Shown: in pieces, positions 7,255 through 7,379 of the stretch
Layout: each line of letters opens with the position of its first letter
Position numbering within the stretch: position 1 is the stretch's first letter
DNA from: Pseudomonadota bacterium
Lineage (GTDB): Bacteria > Pseudomonadota > Gammaproteobacteria > Xanthomonadales > Rhodanobacteraceae
DNA: 7,379 nucleotides
Reading direction: 5' to 3'
Assembly (NCBI GenBank): GCA_021777635.1
Contig: JAJYDI010000099.1
Span: 1-7,379 of the forward strand
The notes under the pieces: model-generated
Seen by the model: only the letters and a program-made list of their open reading frames with translations
The model's database searches: none
Told to the model about the DNA's origin: nothing
Program-made: the position numbers and the translations under genes

Positions 7255-7379
7255 ATGCGTCAATCCGTCGCCCTGCGGGGGCTGCTGGGGATCCTGCTGC
7301 TGGGTTTGCAGCCGGCAGGTGCGTTGCGTGCGGCGACCGTACTGCGCGTGGCCTACGCTGGCTCGATGGGGGTGGTGAT
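7255..7379 (+). CDS. Probable periplasmic solute-binding protein, 3'-truncated
   Basis: Forty-one codons are visible and the frame is open at the window end. The first 27 or so residues form a Sec-type signal peptide: MRQSVALR, a hydrophobic core GLLGILLLGLQPAGA, then a likely cleavage site near LRA-A. The mature start TVLRVAYAGSMGVV resembles the first strand and ligand loop (AGS) of ABC-transporter substrate-binding proteins of the molybdate/tungstate/sulfate type. That class is a guess from about 14 residues; other periplasmic binding proteins begin in a similar way. GGGAG 5 bases upstream supports the start. The gene diverges from the diguanylate cyclase across 92 bases. Confidence 0.65.
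   Translation, partial: MRQSVALRGLLGILLLGLQPAGALRAATVLRVAYAGSMGVV

Overview
This is a GC-rich bacterial window. Its layout matches the conserved gammaproteobacterial hflX-hflK-hflC-yjeT-purA locus. Protein style, GC content and the intergenic repeats point to the Xanthomonadales (Xanthomonadaceae or Rhodanobacteraceae), but that placement is recalled from pattern and was not searched.

Plus strand, 1-5638: the window opens inside hflX (ribosome-associated GTPase; the N-terminus lies off the left edge). A 144-base gap follows, with a plausible promoter and a strong ribosome binding site. Then come hflK, hflC and a 65-residue DUF2065 (YjeT) membrane protein, joined by two 4-base ATGA stop/start overlaps, which is the architecture of a translationally coupled unit. 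HflK and HflC form the membrane SPFH complex that modulates the FtsH protease. A 273-base non-coding stretch separates this unit from purA (adenylosuccinate synthetase) and carries three short palindromes about 49 bases apart, two copies of a degenerate direct repeat, and a REP-like core. An SDR-family oxidoreductase follows purA after 18 bases and is probably co-transcribed with it.

Minus strand, 5648-7162: a GAF-GGDEF diguanylate cyclase with an intact GGEEF active site converges on the SDR gene with a 9-base gap. A hairpin spans that junction.

Right edge, plus strand from 7255: a divergent gene begins with a signal peptide followed by the opening of what looks like an ABC-type periplasmic solute-binding protein. 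It is cut off after 41 codons.

Overall this is a mostly conserved housekeeping and envelope-quality-control region followed by a signalling gene. I see no phage, IS element, CRISPR array, RNA gene or defence system. The most interesting points are the repeat array in front of purA, the tight coupling of the DUF2065 gene to hflKC, and a one-residue shift between the I-site and active site of the diguanylate cyclase.
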